A stretch of DNA of 64,000 nucleotides from Rhea pennata (Eukaryota > Chordata > Aves > Rheiformes > Rheidae). This document shows positions 24,290 to 54,180 of this stretch, in pieces. The position numbers and the translations under genes were made by a program. Positions within the stretch are counted from its first letter, which is position 1. Every line of letters starts with the position of its first letter. Location of the stretch: contig NC_084674.1 of the NCBI RefSeq assembly GCF_028389875.1, forward strand, positions 6,357,501 through 6,421,500. The letters are read 5' to 3'. The notes under the pieces are model-generated. The model was given only the letters and a program-made list of their open reading frames with translations. It was not told the DNA's origin and ran no database searches.

Positions 24290-25250
24290 CGGTTGGAGGC
24301 ATCAATATACTTTGGATTTAACCGGAGCTAGGTTCCCGTCACCGCAGTGGATTTACGGATAAACCAGGCCCTGGTGCCTGAACACCCCCGCGGGTCTCCG
24401 CCGCCTCTCCGCGGCCGTCGGAGCCTCTCCGTGAGGAGGGGGCGAAGCGGCGCTACGCCGAGAGCCGCTTCCCCGCGGTGCGCGGCGGGGGAGGCGCGCC
24501 GGGGAGCGCAGGAAACCCGGCAACGGCGCGCCGAGCGGCGCCCCTTCCCGCCGCCCCTTCCTGCCCGGCCGGGAGAGGAAAAGGCCTCGTTTCCCGCCGC
24601 GCATCCTGCAAGCGCCGCCGCGGGCCCGTCTGCGCCGCGCTATTCTCGGCAGCAGGCGGAAGCGGCAGCGCCGTTTTCCTTCCTCCCGCTCGCTCTCTCG
24701 GAGGCTCTGCCGGCGCCCACGCCCGCCGCCGCCGCCGCCTCCCGGCGCCGCGCGGGTGTGAAGGCGGGGCGGGGCCGCGGCCCCCTCCCCCCGGCCCGGC
24801 CCGGCCCGGCCCGGCCCGGCCGCCTGAGGCGCGGGGAGCCCCGCGCGCCGCCCGGCCCGGCCCGGCCCCGCCCCACGGTCGGAGCCGCCGCTGCCGCGCG
24901 CCGCCGGGCGCCCCGCGGCCTGCGGCTCTGAGGCGGCGGGGCCGGACCGGGCGGAGCCGCGCCGAGCCGAGCCGCGCCGAGCCGCGCCGAGCCGCGCCGC
25001 CTCACCCGGCAGCAGCGGCGGCGACGCAGGTGCCCCCGCCGCTCTCGGAGGTCGCCGGGGCCGCCCCCCCCTCCCCCGGCAGAGCCTCAAGGCGGCCGCC
25101 GCCGCGCCGGCGCCTCTCCCGCCGCGGTCAGGTAACGCCGCGCGCGGGGCCGCGGTGGCCGGGGAGCCGGGGAGGCGGCCCGGCTGCCATCTCACCTCCG
25201 AGCGGTGCACCCGCGGCGGGCGGGCTGTGTGCGGTTGTGTATGCAATGTA
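24290..25250. promoter_or_regulatory. EOGT: CpG island promoter of EOGT
   Basis: This is GC-rich, CpG-dense sequence just upstream of and including the first noncoding EOGT exon. It contains (CCCGG)n runs at about 24796-24830 and a GCCGAGCCGC repeat at about 24955-25000. No TATA box is evident. Long open frames on both strands here are low-complexity artefacts of GC content. Confidence 0.85.
24940..25131 (+). other. EOGT: EOGT noncoding exon 1 (start approximate)
   Basis: The sequence CGCGGTCAG/GTAACG gives a strong donor at 25131/25132 inside the CpG island. The next acceptor is CATTAG/C at 25946/25947, 21 bases before the EOGT start codon. The 5' boundary is a guess. Confidence 0.55.
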
Positions 25251-25498
25251 TAATTATATACGTGGTATAGATAGATACGTGCGGGCCTGCAGGTAACTTG
25301 CTATGTGCAAGTCGGTAGTCAAAACTTTTTAACGCGGTGCTGACCGCTAAAGGCAAGCGTGCTCGCACGTCTGGCGTTTATTCGTGGTTACAGGGTTTTC
25401 CCTTCGACTAAGGATTGTTTGGTTATTTTCTCCCAAAGCAGAGAGTGTGGTGGTCTCACACATGTTCCTCTCTCTCTGTGTGCGTATGTCTCTATACA

Positions 25499-25560
25499 TG
25501 TATGTATACATACACACATATGTGTGTGTGTGTACATAAATATGTATAATATATATAGAA
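25499..25560 (+). repeat. TG/TA-rich palindromic microsatellite in EOGT intron 1
   Basis: ATACATACACACATATGTGTG is self-complementary over much of its length and is followed by an ATATATA run. Confidence 0.85.
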
Positions 25561-25967
25561 AAGCTAAACTTTTTTATTCTCTTGCAGTTCAGTACTTTTA
25601 AATTTTCTTCCTGCCCTCTGCCTGTTACGTGCTCTCCGCTTAGTTTCCAGACTTGAGCTCTCAGGGATGCTGCTGAAGCAAACACACCCTTTTGAGGCTG
25701 TGAGCTGGTAGTGCGTAATAACCCACAATGACTAACGAGTCAAAGATATTCCTGGGGTTGTGCAGTCCAGTCTCCTAGAGAAAGCTTATCCTTTGGAGGG
25801 AGGAGAGGAGACTCAAAAATCAGAAACCTGAGTATGAATTCTTTGAGTACATGAATTAATTTGTCTGAGTGTTGCCTAGTATGTTGCTTGAAATGTGCTA
25901 CATCACATATATGCTAAATTTTTTTGTTTTTTCCTTTTTTCATTAGCTGCAGAACTTGTAGGTTGCC

Positions 25968-42936
<16,969 letters not shown>

Positions 42937-44215
42937 ATTAGACTTCAGACTGAAATATTATTTTAAATAATGCTTCATAAAGATATTGTAACAACATAAA
43001 GCAAAATGCTGGTGTGAAATATGTAAACCTCTAGGAGGGAAACAATCCATTTTTAATTTGTCAAACCAGTTCATGACACCATACTGTATCTTCGTATTCC
43101 TCCTCTTTAATTTTAGTGGTTTTCCATATGTAAAAGCTATCAGGACTTCTTCTGCTCTATTCTTGCATCCCAAATTCTGAACTATTAGTTCATTAAAAAA
43201 AATAGTCTGTACATTTCATGTAACGTTATCTTGGGTAGGTATTTGTCTTGTAGTAATTTATGCTTGTTATGTGAAGTGGGGAAATGCTAGAGGATGGAGA
43301 GTAGTACGTATTGATTTCTCAATATAGTCTCTATGAGAATGAAATAGGCCTATCACAGAGTTCTTCTGTTCCTCTTTAAGAGCTGGATGCTTTTATACTG
43401 TAGTAGTGTACCTCCAAGTGAAAATCTGGAAAGGACTTGACTTGTCTTCCTGTTATAAGACACTGGTCAGTATATCTTTTGTGGTCAGGTTACATGTCAG
43501 GTTGCAGTTTCAGTACGGCCAGTTAGTTCCTTTCAGTCACCATCCATGTTATTGCAATTCTTGGCCCTGTATCACTTCTAGATTTGAAGATCTTGCTTTG
43601 TAAAATAATAGTTTTAAGAATGAAGTGGTTAAGCAAACTTGTAACTTTTCTTGTTTGATGTAGCAGACACTGCAGCCTCCTATTTCAAACTTAGACACAT
43701 TTTCAAGATAGAGCGCAGTATATCTTATATTTTCATATCAAAAAAAAAAAAAAAAAAAAAAACTTTGTGACTCTTTCCCCTCTTCTCATTTTAAAAATAG
43801 TTTTAAATGTAACAGGTTTGCTCAGTAAGTTTAGTCAGTGATCTTCCAAAGCACATAAGGCTTTTCCTAAGTGAATATTTACAAACTTCTAGTAATCCAG
43901 GTATTTCCTACTTTTTCACATAAAAATATACTTTTGCAATGGAAAACTTGAGAAAATTGGAATAAAACTTAAGGTTTTTTTTGAGAATGCTAAAGAGAAT
44001 GGACTACTGGTATTATGACAAACGATAAGGTATGTAGGGTGTTTTGCAGCTGAAGGGAAATGAAGTCATGAGGAACTTAATTCCTGGGACCATATCTCAG
44101 TAATCATCAGCCTGATCTCAGTAATATTCTTTTCTCACAAGGTTCTGCCAGTCTTTCTGAAACCAGTATCCTAGCTCACTGTTTTCAATAAAGACAATAT
44201 TAAGCCAAAACTCAG
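42937..44215 (+). other. EOGT: EOGT 3' UTR (end approximate)
   Basis: AATAAA signals at 43961-43966 and 44187-44192, each followed by T/GT-rich sequence, are the likely ends. Weaker or later candidates lie at about 44983 (ATTAAA), 45941 and 46128. An A-run occupies 43740-43762. Confidence 0.55.
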
Positions 44216-46338
44216 TGTTCTGTAAAATTTCCACCTGGAGCTGGCATCTTTATGCTAGTGAAACAAATGTGAGTAGTTCTGTTGTCTTAAATGGGGCCAG
44301 AAGGATATATGTAAAAAAACAAGTTCCATGAGATAAAAAGCCAGAGTTCTGTGTTACACTAGTATATATTTTTTTGATAATGTATTCTAATGACACACTT
44401 GCAGTATAGTCATACACAGTTTCAGTGGCTTGAAGCAAAGCATATGTTTGTATGCAAAAGCAAGACAGTGTCAGAATAAATGTAAAAACTTCAGTGGAAT
44501 AATTGTAGGTATTATTGACTTCCAGTCTCTTAAGAGTCGTAGGGAATTTCACAGATTGTAGGTATGTTTACTGACTTGCCTACACTGGCAAAGATGAGTT
44601 ACTATAAGTGTAACTTTCATACAGATCTCTCGTGACTTTAAGCAATGCATAGGAAGAGCCAAATATCGCTGAAACACAGAATCTATTAAGGTATTTGGTG
44701 CAATTTTTAGTTTAGTGCATGCATAACTGATGGTAAAACTGTTTTGCTTTAAAGAATCATGGAAGCAAAATTGCACTTCTTGATACGAAAAAAATTGCTT
44801 TCTTTGAGAAATGCAGTTTCCTGTACGTGTTTGTGTTTTTTTTATCTTGTGGGGTTTTTTTAAAGAAAAATATGTATAAAACTTAAGTCAGTGAAGTGTA
44901 CAAGTTTGAAAGAAATATCTCCAAGTAAAGAAGACACTTAACTATGAATGATGCACAGATATATTTGATAAAAAACTTTTTATTAAAGAATATATTGTAG
45001 AGCTTTTGATCATCATTTGCCAGGTTTTGTAGGCAAATGTTTTAAATGCTCTTAATTGCATAGCATCATGTCTATCTTTTTCTGCCATGACAACCTGATG
45101 TTCAGCTGTCCAAACTGACATTCAGATTGGTAGAGTTTTGAGGAAAATTTTTGTGTATATTTAACTTTCTGTACTGCAGGTGATGCTGTTAAAGCCAGCT
45201 TGAATGCAAGCACATGCTTGAATCTTTGCAGAAGCAGCAGCCCACTTGCTGATGAGGAATTTCTATTTCAAGCTGTGTTAGGATTCACTAAAATAAGTAG
45301 TTGAACAGATGCCTGAATGCATGGATGAGAGGCTGTGGGGACTTAATCTAGGGGCAAAATATCCTGCCAACACTCTCCAATTTCAGTAAACTTGAGTGCA
45401 ATGTCAACATTTGATAACGTGTTCTTCAGTGTTTATGGGTTAGTATTACTGGGATGAAAACAGTATTTTGGTTATTTAGCTTTACAAATAGTCATACAAT
45501 TATGTTGGCAGAAGAAAGAGGTTTGGTTGGACTAATGGAATTTTGCCCAGAAATCCCCAGAGAGAACTTGGGCAGCAGCAAAGATTTAGTTCACATGACC
45601 TTCTTCAAGAGGGTTTGGGTCAACTCAGTCTGCCTGGAAATCAGAATTTGATGGAATCCATGAGGCTTTCCAGGCCACTTCTTCTTTAGGTAGGGTATAG
45701 CTTTGGATTTTATTTTCCTAACAGACTGTGGGAGTTTTGTTCCTTGCTACTTTTGATTTTTGTGTCTCTAGTGTTGTGGTGATTCCTTTTCACTACCGTA
45801 AGTTTAGAGTCTGTGTTCAAATGCACATTGGCATAAGCATGATAAATTGAGCTTTGGCACTTAATGAACGTTGCCAGTCCCGAGTACTTTCAGAATTGCT
45901 TGTGATTCATGTACAATTTAAACTGAAATTCTTTTTTTTTTAATAAAAATTAACATGTAGATGTACACTGCTTCTTTCCTTTTTACTTCAGAAGTGTTGA
46001 AGATGTGTTTTAAATTTTTGTTCATGCAGTTCTGTGGAAGTTGGGTAAGTGTGAGAAATGGTTTGTGATTGGGGAGGTGGCAAATCAGGGTTATTCATCT
46101 TGAGAGCACAATTATAAATATTAAGGCAATAAATTTTTAAAACCAATGAAATAATAATGAAGTTGTTTAATTCTTGCTGTTAATCTTACTGGTTGTACCA
46201 TTAATGAGATAGCCGAGGGTTTAGAATGTCTCTTAATCTTTTCTTTATTTTTAAGTGGGAGAGGAACTGAAGGAAACATTCTTCTTGGGAGCTTTTTATC
46301 TACTCAAAAGAGTAAAATGTGAGGGGATCATTTTATTT

Positions 46339-46378
46339 GATTTCAACCCTGAAGAATTGATTTCAACTCTGAAGAATT
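46339..46378 (+). repeat. 20-bp tandem duplication downstream of EOGT
   Basis: GATTTCAACCCTGAAGAATT is followed by a copy with one C-to-T change. Confidence 0.92.
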
Positions 46379-46490
46379 GTTTCAATTTGCAATGTTAGCA
46401 TGGAAGTTGAGCTCTTATTCCCGCTCCTTTGAACACACCTTTCTCACAGAACGGGTTCCTTTGTCTCAAAAGAACTGCTGGTATATATGA

Positions 46491-46522
<32 letters not shown>
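46491..46522 (+). repeat. (TG)n(TA)n microsatellite
   Basis: About 11 TG units are followed by TATATATATA. Confidence 0.95.
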
Positions 46523-47387
46523 GGCAGGATTTTCTCACACGGCAGTGTAATTGATAAAAGTAGCTTGTGGAGGTGAGAAGGGAGATGCTGACAGACTGGC
46601 ATGGAGGGAATGACTGGGATGAGGAGGAAGGGGCAATGGGTAAGTGTAAAGGCTGCAGGTGGGTAAGACGGCAATAGTGGTTCCCAAATCTGAGCTCAGA
46701 AGAGCACTTTGAGACCTCAGTGAATACAGTTGCAAATCCAGTGAAGTATGTGGAAATCTGGTGGGAATAAAGCCAAAAATGAGGGGAGAAACAGCAATCC
46801 TGTCATCAACAGCATGGAAGCGTTTACAAGGCGAAAGTGGGGAAATGGAAAGGACATTTTGATCATTTATTTGTGGAGAGGAAGAACCATAAATATTTGT
46901 ATTAATAACCTCTATAATACCACATTAACTTCGTCTTTTATTTCATAAGATCAGGTCTGCTTTAGACCGATAATAATAGTTAGAAAAGGGTTTGAAAGGC
47001 AATATAGTATAAAAACTTAAAATGCGTTTGAGTGGAGAGTGAGTAATTAGTTGTCTCAAGCTCAGATACGCTGTCATCATCTACAATTTCGGTTTATTGC
47101 TGAATATCTGATTCAGTTTAGAAGCTGAAATCTGCTTTCCTGAGGATCTTTATATTCTGTAATCTAGCTGTGCATTATGTTTAATTTAAGCCTCATTGAT
47201 CTTCAGACTATATTAATCTCCAAAGCTTTTCCAGCGTATGCGCTCACGTTAAGTGCAATACTGTAAATCTGTAACGTGAGCGAAGACGTCTGCCTTTTCT
47301 CTGTGCTTACAAATGCTGCTTCCCTTGGAATAGACACTGGATTTCCAGGTAAGGCCAGGAAGGTATTTACTCCGATTTCACCAGAGT

Positions 47388-47403
47388 GCAGTAGGTGGCA
47401 CTA
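47388..47403 (+). promoter_or_regulatory. CTCF-like motif, plus orientation
   Basis: GCAGTAGGTGGCACTA fits the CTCF consensus (CCANYAGGNGGCRCTA) at 13-14 of 16 positions. It lies between the end of EOGT and the 48.1-kb CpG island, a reasonable place for a domain boundary. Motif match only. Confidence 0.4.
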
Positions 47404-47749
47404 GAGCCCTGCCAAATGTCGTGGCTTGGCCGTCGGAGGCAAATGTAGCTTCAAGTGCGAAGAACCGGCTCGCAGAGCGGCGCAATAAAGCAGCGGCTCC
47501 TGTAGGTGATGATTTTGTTCTTTTTCCTTTTCCTGTTTGTAGAAGGAAATGACTGGAAAAATTAATGCAGGACGACTTTAGGTTTTAGTGGAAGATTAAT
47601 CAGATTCTTGAGCAGTTTTCTATTCAAGCAACTTAGTTGGTGTGGGAAAATAACTTCCAGTTAATCTTTTGCAGCAAAATGCTGCTTCTCGTTTTCTTGT
47701 AAAAGAACATTTTGTGCCAAGGCATCCTTTTTTTTGCAGTTAATGTAAT

Positions 47750-47860
47750 TCATGCTCTGCTGCAAAGGCCTGATTTTCATATATTGCATGGATGGGGAAG
47801 GTTGTTGCATTAATTATGCATCTTCCACTAGCTAATTACTTCTCCCATTTAGTGGGGGGT
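47750..47860. promoter_or_regulatory. Homeodomain/POU-motif-rich AT block (possible enhancer)
   Basis: TTAATGTAATTCATGC, ATTAATTATGCAT and AGCTAATTACTT lie close together, giving three TAAT-type cores and an ATGCAT within about 100 bases. Conservation cannot be judged from one sequence. Confidence 0.25.
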
Positions 47861-48119
47861 GGGGGGCTCTGTGTGTGTGCATACACATCTGGTGTCATTG
47901 AAAATGCAGACCGCTGACATTCAGAAAACAATAAAAAATATTGGAAAATAGTTTTTTTGTCTAAAAAAAATTATCATGAGTGCTTCTGTTTTTGGAGAAA
48001 TATATTGCAGTGGTTTAGTTTTGTGGATTATCTCTGCACTAGACTTACCCCAAAGGCAGTGGAGAAGCTGAATTAAAAATGAAGCTGGTTGACTTTGCAG
48101 CTTTGAAAATCTTTGACCT

Positions 48120-48660
48120 TTCCCGCTCTGCTCTTTTACGTACGGGCTCTTCGATGCCTCTCGGGTCAGCATTCGAGCAGCTTTGGCTTCCTCAAACCGC
48201 CGCCTCCCAGCTGGAGGCCAGCAGCAGTTCGGGGTGGCCGTGTCGTGCCCTGGCCACCTTCGGCTCATCCCCGCGTCGGGAGCAGCGGCCAAGGAAGCGG
48301 GGTGCCCTGGCTCTCGGCGCCCGGCTTTCCGGGCCCGAGCCCCGCTCTCGGCCGCCGGACCGGGAAGCCGGCGAGTTAGCACTGGGCAAATGCAATGGGC
48401 TCATTTGAGGGAGGGCTTGGAGCAAAGCAGCCTCTGCGCTGCCTTTAATTGCAAAGTTGGACAGCTGTCAGCAGGGGAGATTGCAGCTGGAGAAACGCCT
48501 CGGTGCGCTTTGAAGGCTGAGAGCGGCGCTTGGGGCTGAGCCCTGCGGGAATCCCCGCGCTCCCGGGGCCGGCTGCCCCCATGCCAAGGCGGCCCCCGCC
48601 GGCGCTTTGCGTGCGGCGTCTGGGACGCGTAACGGGGAGCCCAGAAGGGGGTCAAAACCA
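48120..48660. promoter_or_regulatory. Intergenic CpG island (possible promoter, perhaps TAFA4)
   Basis: A GC-rich, CpG-dense block interrupts AT-rich sequence about 5 kb past the EOGT stop. By synteny the next gene on this strand should be TAFA4, so this could be its promoter or a first noncoding exon. No coding exon or TATA box was recognised, and the open frames on both strands look like GC artefacts. Confidence 0.5.
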
Positions 48661-51480
48661 TTTGTGGGGCTGCTTTGCCCTACCAAAAGCATGCTCCATG
48701 ATTAATTCAATGCAGAATGTTAAAACACTTCATTAAAAAAAACCTGCTAAGTAAATCAAGAGGAGTTCAGATGCTGCAAACCTCCTTCTAATGCCCTTGC
48801 TTACAAAACCGTCTTGAATACTATCCATGCAGTGTTTTTCTCGTTCAACCCTAAGAAGAAATCTGGGGATATTAGCCCTTCTGATGCATGCTTCAAAGAA
48901 AACATGTCTGAATGTTTTGGAATAGATCAGTCCCTACTTAATAACCGTAATGCTTTCCCTTCGAGTCAGAAACTCATGAGAAAGGCTGCAATTTGAAAAC
49001 AAATTGGCAGCTTTCTGGTCATTTAATGCCTTTTTTTTTTTTTTTTTCTTTTTGACCAGGCTTGAAGGCATCTGATATTCTGATATCAGCTTCATGGAGT
49101 GACATCAGCTGGGGCCGCTGTTGTCACTGCGGCGATAGCAGCGGAAAACCCCAAACGCTGTTGCGGGGCAGAGGTGTGAGTGCCTGGCCGAAGGGGCTCG
49201 CTTGAGCTCCCCAGCTCGGTTCGCCACAAAAAATAATCCCTTGCCGAACATTTTGCAAACATTTTGCTTATTTTTAAGGCTTTCTGTGGTTAGTCCCCTC
49301 CTGATGATAAGACAATGTTTATTTGGTCTTGTATTTATTTTTTAACAGCTCTCCAACATCATATTTACCCAGTCGATACTCCTCTTCTGTTAGTTGATTT
49401 TATTTTTCTTTTTAAAATAGAGCAGTTTGTTAAAGCATCTTTCATGGGGATGCAGGCGCAGAGCCGCTGTGTAAGGAAGGTTTCTTCTGGCTGCAGTAAC
49501 GTACGCTTTGCTTGTCAACTTGTGCCATCCAGCGCCGCTCTTGAAAGAAGAGGGATAAAAAGCCCGTAGCCAGGGACGTCGTGTAAGTCCTCGTGTAAAC
49601 CCCGCCGTGGTGAGAGCCCCTTGGGCATCGGCGCCCCGTGCAGGGAGTGCAGCATGTTCACTGCGGGAGTCCTTGTGCCCCGGCGTGTCTGCCCGTTGCG
49701 TTTTTACTTACTGAGTAAAAGGCTGACCAGACCTGGACCTTTTCTTTTTGATGTTGTCCCACTTTGGGTTTTTGCGGCCCATTGGAGAGGAGGGTGCAGA
49801 CGGGCATTGGCTGCACCGAGGGAAATCCTGCCCCTGACACCCATAGTCGCTCTTCGTGGGACTTCAGCGAAGCCGAGATTGCCCCAGACGTGGGCTCTGA
49901 CCCTCTGATTTTCTGAAATGCTGCTCCTCTTGCCTGCTATTTCTCTGGCCGGTTCTTTACAGAGGAAGGTTTTGGCCAGGGTCGTTGTAGGCAGCTTCCT
50001 CACTATTAATTATTATTGGAAGTAGTTTTCAATGAATTAATAATCTCACATCTCCGTATGAGCAGAGCTGTCTCATTCCCTGGATGTGTTCCTCTATTTT
50101 TAATTCTCTACGTCTGGCCATGCAGATTTCTCATACCCCTCTGGAGTTTTTCTAGCTTCTCTCTAGTGTGTGGCATTTATTGTTTATGTGCTTTTCTAGC
50201 TCACCAATTAATTAAATATGAACAGTGACGGAGGTCTCTGATCCTCTTGAAAATTAACCAACTATGTCCGTCTCTTAACTGATGCATGAGCCGTAGCAGT
50301 AGTATTCCATCTCTCCAGGATACTTAACGTCGTCAACAGATCCTTGCTAGTGACTTTACCCAAGACCTTTTCAAAGATCATATGTTTTACAGTTGAGTTT
50401 CCTCATTATTTTGCAGATTAACTTGCAAAAAGAGGTGCAGTTTTCCTCTACAGAAACATATTGTTCACCTAAGCATGTGTAACTTTTAATGGTCTCTTAA
50501 AATAATCCATTTCTTTGTGCAAGGGGGAAAAAAAAATCACAGCTGGCTTGTAATTCCAAAACAGATTTACCTTGGGAAGGGACCTCGTTTCCCACCTGGT
50601 CCTTTTGCGCCGGGATCTCCACGTTTGCAGCTCAGCCTCTCTGTCCTTTCAGAGCTTTGGACGAAGCCATCTGTGGTCCTCTTCATCTGGATGTGGGCAA
50701 TCACAACTCACTGCTTCTTTGCTATTAACTTTTTTCTTTTCTTTTTAAAAATACTTCTCTCTGTGTCTCAGGAACCAATACTATAACATCACTAGTATAT
50801 CTACGTTGTCAATTATGTATGGTCTGCATGACTCTTTCTTAGGACCCTTGGCTTCCTGAGGCTCTTTCTAATGCTTTAACCATGACCTGACCCTCCTTTG
50901 CTGAATGATTCCTACCGAGACAACACAATTTCCCTGCTGAGTTTTCCACGCTGCCGTGTTTCAGCCAGGCAAATAAATCAGGCTGTCTCCCACCGCCAGG
51001 CAGCCGTGTTTGCTCAATTTTGCCATTCCATTCCTTGCTTTATTGAATAAGCATGTATTTATGTATCGTGTGGCCTTTCTCTGCTGGCCGGTTTCTATCA
51101 AACTTTCGGCCATACTGTTGGGTTTTCCGGCAGGTTTTGGATCTCACAGTGCTCCTTCTTCAGACCAGCTGTCACTCTTGTCCAACCTTTCCTCATGAGA
51201 TCTCTGCATCACTTAGTGCCCTGCGCTGCCTGCCTGACCAAAGTCCCCTCCTTGCCTTTTCCTCAGCTTTTCGTTTCAATGCCCTTCATGCATTAGGTCT
51301 GTTTTTTCCCCTCTTTTCAGCTAAAGTGACCCTCTCTTTTTTTGGTACCCTCCAGCAAGCAGCACCCCCACCAAACCATTCCCACGGCCTCATGCTTGAC
51401 TGTCTTGGCCATGTGTTGGGACCTTACCCAAACCTGCTTTTTTCTTTCCTCTTTATTTTTTTTACCAACTCCCCATTCCT
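48661..51480. other. Intergenic sequence, no gene seen
   Basis: Mixed AT-rich sequence with a T-run at 49030-49047, a mildly GC-rich, CpG-bearing stretch at about 49450-49900 and a C/T-rich stretch at about 50880-51480. Neither stretch has recognisable coding content. Confidence 0.5.
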
Positions 51481-51785
51481 CTTAGCAGAGGACGGCAGCA
51501 CTTTTTGGGAGGAGGGAAGGCCAAACGCCTTCTCCCTGGTGGCTCCCGCTGCTACGTGGTGACTTCTTGCAGCAGCATGACCTGAGCCCTGCCGGGCTGC
51601 AAGCTGGCATCTCGTGAGGACCCGCCAGGACACGGATGGGCCCTGTCACCCTCCGGGGCCGGACCGGGTGATGCTGCTCAGAGCCGATCGCTGGCTCCAC
51701 GAGCACCTGCGGAGCAACTCCCTTCGGCCCCTCGTGGGAATCGCACGTGACAGCCAGAGCCAAAGGCGTAACGACCCCTGCGGTA
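51481..51785. other. Short GC-rich patch, unassigned
   Basis: Roughly 300 bases with raised GC and CpG, including CTCCGGGGCCGGACCGGG near 51650. There is no exon-like structure that I can defend. Confidence 0.4.
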
Positions 51786-54180
51786 GGAGAAATTATTTAC
51801 CGAACCATAGCTCAGACGACTGTTATCTCCTGTCCTGCATTTAGGGCACCCAATCTAGCGTGGCTGCTACTGCAGTCATGCCGTTTAATTTAAAATTGTC
51901 CTGCGTTCCTCCTTATGTCTCCGATTCTTTTCTTGGGAAGCAAAATCCTTTCATAACACGGCACAGGAGGCGGAAACGACTGGTTCTTGTGTGCATACGG
52001 CTATTCCAAGGGAGGTTTATGTAATTTTTTGTAATAGAACTGCTTGTTTTGTTTTGTTTTTTCCTTTTGGACTGGTTCATCCTGGTTTTGTCTGTCACCA
52101 TATGTTTTCTGACATATGCTCCTTGTCTAGTAATAAAAAGCTACCGAGAGTAAGAAGCCTCGGTTAGTTTGTAACGGGCACAGTAAGAGCACCTCTCATT
52201 TTACTGTCTTTGCAAACTCAGGCGCAGATATACTATAATATAGGGATTATAAAGGAGTTCCTACTATTAATTTCCTGGAATAATTGTCTTTGTGTGGGGG
52301 TCAAAAGGATAAGGATTAACAAAACTATTAGGAATTGGAGACAATAGACCAGTCTGTTTACCTTTAGCTTATAAACTCGGTCTCTTAAAAGGACAAGTGA
52401 CTCTGATGTGAGAAGACCTGCTGCTCTTTTAAAATGAACGCAGTCCCTATTCCTCAAAAAACTCATTCACTTTGGACCTAAGCAAATCTTTGACCATCAA
52501 TGACCTGATTGATTTTTTTTCCCCACTGAAATCAGTGCGAGGATCCTAGCTTCATCTATGTATGATGAAAGTATTTTATTCTTACAAGATAATATAAGGT
52601 TACTCACATTTTTTTTAAAAAAATGTGTATCCAGCTGCAATGCAGATCAGTGAGCTGTGTACATCTCCAGAGTGAGTTTTATTTATCACTTACAAGTGGC
52701 TTATGAACTCTGATTTCCTCTCTCTTTTTTCTGAGACAAGGTTTTGGAAGGACTTCAAGGGTATCAAACTTATGCTGTTGGAGATACTGAGACTTCTTAC
52801 CTTTAAAGCAGACATTCAAATGTAGGATGGAAGTTGCAGTATGAGAAATTAGTTAAAACATTTTTCCTGCAAAATGATGCTTTTTTGTTATTGCCATCAT
52901 GTGAAAAGGCTCCAGTGGAGGGCAGGCTGAGCCCTTAGGTGTGAATTATGCAGGAGACAAATGTGACTCTTACTCCAAACACCCCCTGCTCTTCACCCAG
53001 TTCCTGCACTGCCTTAATACTCAACAAACTACCCCTACTGATCCCAGCCTATGGGACCTACTGATTTTGTATTAAGCCAAATAGGGACAATTTGTGGGAA
53101 AAAAAACCCTCCTATCCCACATTATCTGTGCTGAGCAACATCTGAGTCCTGCTGCAGGCAAGGTTCATCCCGGCCTGGCTCCCAGCCCAACCTGGGACAA
53201 ATTTTGCTCGTGGCCATCTCATTCCAGTGAGATCCACATTAGGAGTAGAGATTGCTCACCCTGAGACCTTGCGTTGTGCTTTTCCCACAATCTAGCAGTG
53301 CTGTGCAGATTTCTATGAAATGATCAGGCACAGGAGTGGTCAATGCCCTACACTAAATACAGTGACAGTCAAAACTGTCAATGAAAATGAGATATCTGCA
53401 ATGGTTTGGTTATGTTTGTCCTGAGATACTTTCATGCTAAAGGGTTTTCAAGTTTTAATCAGTTTGCATTAACAGCGATGCGCTTCTGGTTGATCATGGG
53501 AAGAACGCAACGGTTGATTGTACTAAAAGCATTAAGTGACCTCTGCTAATTAAAAGATAGTGTCACGCAGCTGAGTGGAGTGCCTGGATCTTCAGCTTTT
53601 TAGATAACCATTAAATGAAAATCAAAAAATTTGTAGGAAGCAAATGTGGTAAAAGAAAGAGACTTGTTTGTGGAAATAGCAGGTCATGTTTCAGTCAAGA
53701 TTATGAAGTCTCTTAATGATACGTAAGTCTCTTAATGATTACCCTTGTAATAAACAAGATGTTGAAAAAGAACAAGTGTCCTCTCCAGCCAGCAAGATGT
53801 CTTCCTTACTCTACGTTGACTGGAGTATTTAGCTTGGGAAAACCTGTGATGTAATGAATCTAGCTTGTCTCTCTATTGTCCATAAATAAACTAAATGCAT
53901 TTTCTCACAAATGCATGTCACCTTTTAAATGACCCAGACATTTGCTGTTAAGTTCTGTGTTCAGTAATAATGTAGTCAGTGTCTACAAATGTAGTTCTAC
54001 TTGCCTTTTTTCACTAGTGTCTGGGAGAGAAAACACAATAGGGAGAATAATTACATACAAGCACGTCCCTTACTTCGTATAGACTGTAAATAACAAGCAG
54101 GCTCTTCTGTTTCCTACATCATATAGATGCAGAATGAAAGCCCTTTGGATGGAGAAGCCTGAGAAGAAAACAGCGCGTAG
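51786..54180. other. Intergenic sequence, no gene seen
   Basis: AT-rich sequence. A short duplication (AGTCTCTTAATGAT twice, about 53707-53740) is present. The stretch 53440-53580 is rich in TTAATC, GATTGTAC and GCTAATTAAAAG motifs and may be regulatory. Confidence 0.5.

Larger units (their letters stand above)
44216..47340. other. EOGT downstream flank, no gene seen
   Basis: This is AT-rich intergenic or extended 3' UTR sequence. It contains a (GT)n microsatellite (46491-46522) and a 20-bp tandem duplication with one mismatch (46339-46358, 46359-46378). Open frames here are short and unlike known families. Confidence 0.6.

Noticed and set aside
24353-25246. 297-codon minus-strand and 272-codon plus-strand frames over the EOGT CpG island
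   Set aside because: Low-complexity Ala/Arg/Gly/Pro sequence from GC-rich repeats; overlapping frames on both strands are a sign of composition, not coding.
47921-48660. Several 70-150 codon frames in the 48-kb CpG island
   Set aside because: They overlap on both strands, lack a known domain, and have the composition expected of CpG-island DNA.
51053-51562. 169-codon plus-strand frame
   Set aside because: It lies in C/T-rich DNA, giving Phe/Leu/Ser/Pro-rich nonsense, and has no recognisable family or splice context.
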